In this document: positions 62,808-64,000 of the stretch, piece by piece
How the letters are laid out: each line of letters begins with the position of its first letter
Position numbering within the stretch: position 1 is the first letter of the stretch
NCBI GenBank assembly: GCA_903864275.1
Contig: CAIPFE010000019.1
Coordinates: 186,001 to 250,000 of the forward strand
From: an uncultured Mucilaginibacter sp.
GTDB lineage: Bacteria > Bacteroidota > Bacteroidia > Sphingobacteriales > Sphingobacteriaceae
Length of the DNA stretch: 64,000 nucleotides
Reading direction: 5' to 3'
Position numbers and translations under genes: made by a program
Notes under the pieces: generated by a model
What the model was told of the DNA's origin: nothing
What the model saw: the letters and a program-made list of their open reading frames with translations, nothing else
The model's database searches: none

Positions 62808-63449
62808 ATGATTATTCACCAATTTTACGATAACGGTTTGGCACATGCCTCATATGCCATCATCAGGATGGGCAAAATGATCGTGATCGACCCGGCCCGC
62901 GACCCGCAGCATTACTATGATTTTGCAACCTTGCATGAAGCCGAAATAGTCGGCGTGATTGAAACACACCCGCATGCCGACTTTGTTAGCTCGCACCTGG
63001 AAATTCATCAAACCACGGGCGCTGTTATTTATGTCAGCAAACTGACCGGCGCGGGTTACCCGCATGAAACATTTGACGATGGCGATGTGATAAGCCTGAA
63101 TGATATTAAGCTGAAAGCCATCAACACTCCCGGCCATTCGCCCGATTCAATTTGTATTTTAGTTGTTGATGAGAATGGACACGATAAGGCCCTGTTTACC
63201 GGCGATACTTTGTTCGTCGGTGATGTAGGCCGCCCGGACCTGCGCGAAAATGTGGGTAATATAACCGCCAAAAAGGAGGAACTGGCCCGGCAAATGTATC
63301 ATTCAACCCGCAAAAAGCTGATGGTATTGCCCCATAATATAGTGGTCTACCCAACACACGGGCCGGGTTCATTGTGCGGAAAAAACATTAGTCCCGACTT
63401 ACAAAGCACCATTGGTCGCGAACTGCGCGAAATTATGCATTGCAATTAA
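62808..63449 (+). CDS. MBL-fold hydrolase, N-terminal part of a frameshifted MBL-rhodanese protein
   Basis: 213 aa as read. MBL fold of the persulfide-dioxygenase-like type fused to rhodanese domains in related proteins. Metal site: HPHADF (His54, His56, Asp58), where the third usual His is Phe59; then TPGHSPDS, FTGDTLFVGDVGRPDL and PTHGPGS. The frame ends in REIMHCN, whereas the frame of the next gene reads NYALQLMDELTF across the same bases, which is what fused family members have. The stop therefore looks like the result of a one-base deletion in the GAAA run at about 63429-63432. Confidence 0.8.
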   Translation: MIIHQFYDNGLAHASYAIIRMGKMIVIDPARDPQHYYDFATLHEAEIVGVIETHPHADFVSSHLEIHQTTGAVIYVSKLTGAGYPHETFDDGDVISLNDIKLKAINTPGHSPDSICILVVDENGHDKALFTGDTLFVGDVGRPDLRENVGNITAKKEELARQMYHSTRKKLMVLPHNIVVYPTHGPGSLCGKNISPDLQSTIGRELREIMHCN

Positions 63450-64000
63450 TGGACGAGCTGACCTTTGTAAAAACGCTCACGACCGACCAGCCCTTTGTTC
63501 CAAAATATTTCCCCGTTGATGTAGAGATCAATAAAAAAGGCGCAGGTTCATTTCATGATGGCATTGACGGAGTTTTGAGGATCAGTAATAATTTCCCCTT
63601 AGAAAAAAACACTACGATGATTGATACCCGGCATGCACCGGCATTCAGAAATGGCCACATAAAGGGCGCCATAAACCTGCAGGACGGTGACCATTTTGAA
63701 ACATGGTTGGGCGCGATCATAAATCCGGACGAACAGTTTTATTTAATAGCAGCTAATGATGAAGATTTGGATACCGTGATAGAAAAAATAGCCAAAATAG
63801 GCTACGAACAACACATCAAAGCTGCATTGTTACCTCCGGCAACAATGACCATTAAATCGTCGGAGATGGATTTAAATGATTTTAAGTCCTCTCCTGAAAA
63901 ATATACGATCGTTGATGTGCGAAACCATGGTGAAACCGAAGAAGGCCTGGTATTCGGCCATGCTTTGACAGTTCCGCTACCTGAATTGCGTGAACGCGTA
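63449..64000 (+). pseudogene. Rhodanese-domain part of the split MBL-rhodanese gene (runs off the window)
   Basis: Open from ATG 63449 to the window end (at least 184 codons), starting MDELTFVKTL and TDQPFVPKYFPVDVEINKK, the linker seen in fused MBL-rhodanese proteins. A first rhodanese-like domain (about 45-140: TTMIDTRHAPAFRNGHIKGAIN) lacks an active cysteine in its loop. A second begins at about 148 (YTIVDVRNHGETEEG). It overlaps the MBL frame by one base. Either a true separate gene arising from a frameshift, or one gene with a sequencing error. The 3-prime end is outside the window. Confidence 0.65.

Noticed and set aside
63425..63450. Programmed -1 frameshift joining MBL and rhodanese parts
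   Set aside because: No X-XXY-YYZ slippery heptamer is present at the required point, so a deletion or sequencing error explains the split better.

Overview
The window looks like chromosomal DNA of a soil or plant-associated Bacteroidota bacterium of the Sphingobacteriaceae type (Mucilaginibacter/Pedobacter-like). This is inferred from gene content (DUF4249 lipoprotein, NamZ/DUF1343, DUF2975 with a small Xre regulator, Bacteroidota-style glycosidases with 'GQ' signal peptide ends), from promoters of the TTG-N18..21-TAnnTTTG type, and from the lack of clear Shine-Dalgarno sequences. No rRNA, tRNA, CRISPR array, integrase or transposase gene was seen.

Region 1 (1-18463) is a polysaccharide-degradation locus. 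Ten genes on the + strand encode exported enzymes: GH43 with a CBM6-like end, GH8 exo-oligoxylanase, a double CE1 esterase, an SGNH acetylesterase, aldose epimerase, a small sugar-binding-like protein, GH43 with a ricin-type module, GH39, GH127 and GH29. A convergent GH42 beta-galactosidase follows. Together they fit removal of acyl, arabinose, fucose and galactose decorations from a substituted (arabino)xylan and cutting of the xylo-oligosaccharides. No SusC/SusD pair or sensor is inside the window; they could lie to the left.

Region 2 (18464-28330) is mixed: lipoproteins, a DUF2975/Xre pair, a membrane PAS protein with a histidine-kinase-like H-box but no ATPase domain, Hsp20, an NTF2-like protein, a MORN-repeat protein, and several repeat-rich intergenic stretches.

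Region 3 (28353-31782) is an AT-rich minus-strand island: a Ser/Thr protein kinase, a DUF2321-like zinc-ribbon protein, a TIR-domain protein and a DUF4304-like protein. It looks like an immune or abortive-infection cassette and is the best candidate here for an undescribed system. Opposed copies of a short repeat flank its last three genes.

Region 4 (31911-56902) is mostly housekeeping and accessory: GMC oxidoreductase, peroxiredoxin, a duplicated-module protein, response regulator, GH109-like oxidoreductase, ABC exporter, DinB, Fmt, NamZ, a LolC/E-like permease, carboxylesterase, Lrp regulator, EamA transporter, ABC ATPase, flippase-like protein and an aromatic amino acid hydroxylase.

Region 5 (56906-64000) holds an orphan antitoxin-like gene, a three-gene translationally coupled operon (unknown, agmatine-deiminase-like, SDR), a PAS-PAS-GAF protein again lacking an ATPase domain, a hendecad-repeat coiled-coil gene with a short paralogue, a tailless SSB, and an MBL-fold/rhodanese gene split by an apparent one-base deletion and running off the window end.

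Many intergenic gaps hold imperfect palindromes built from short repeated words, and there are at least two MITE-like structured elements.
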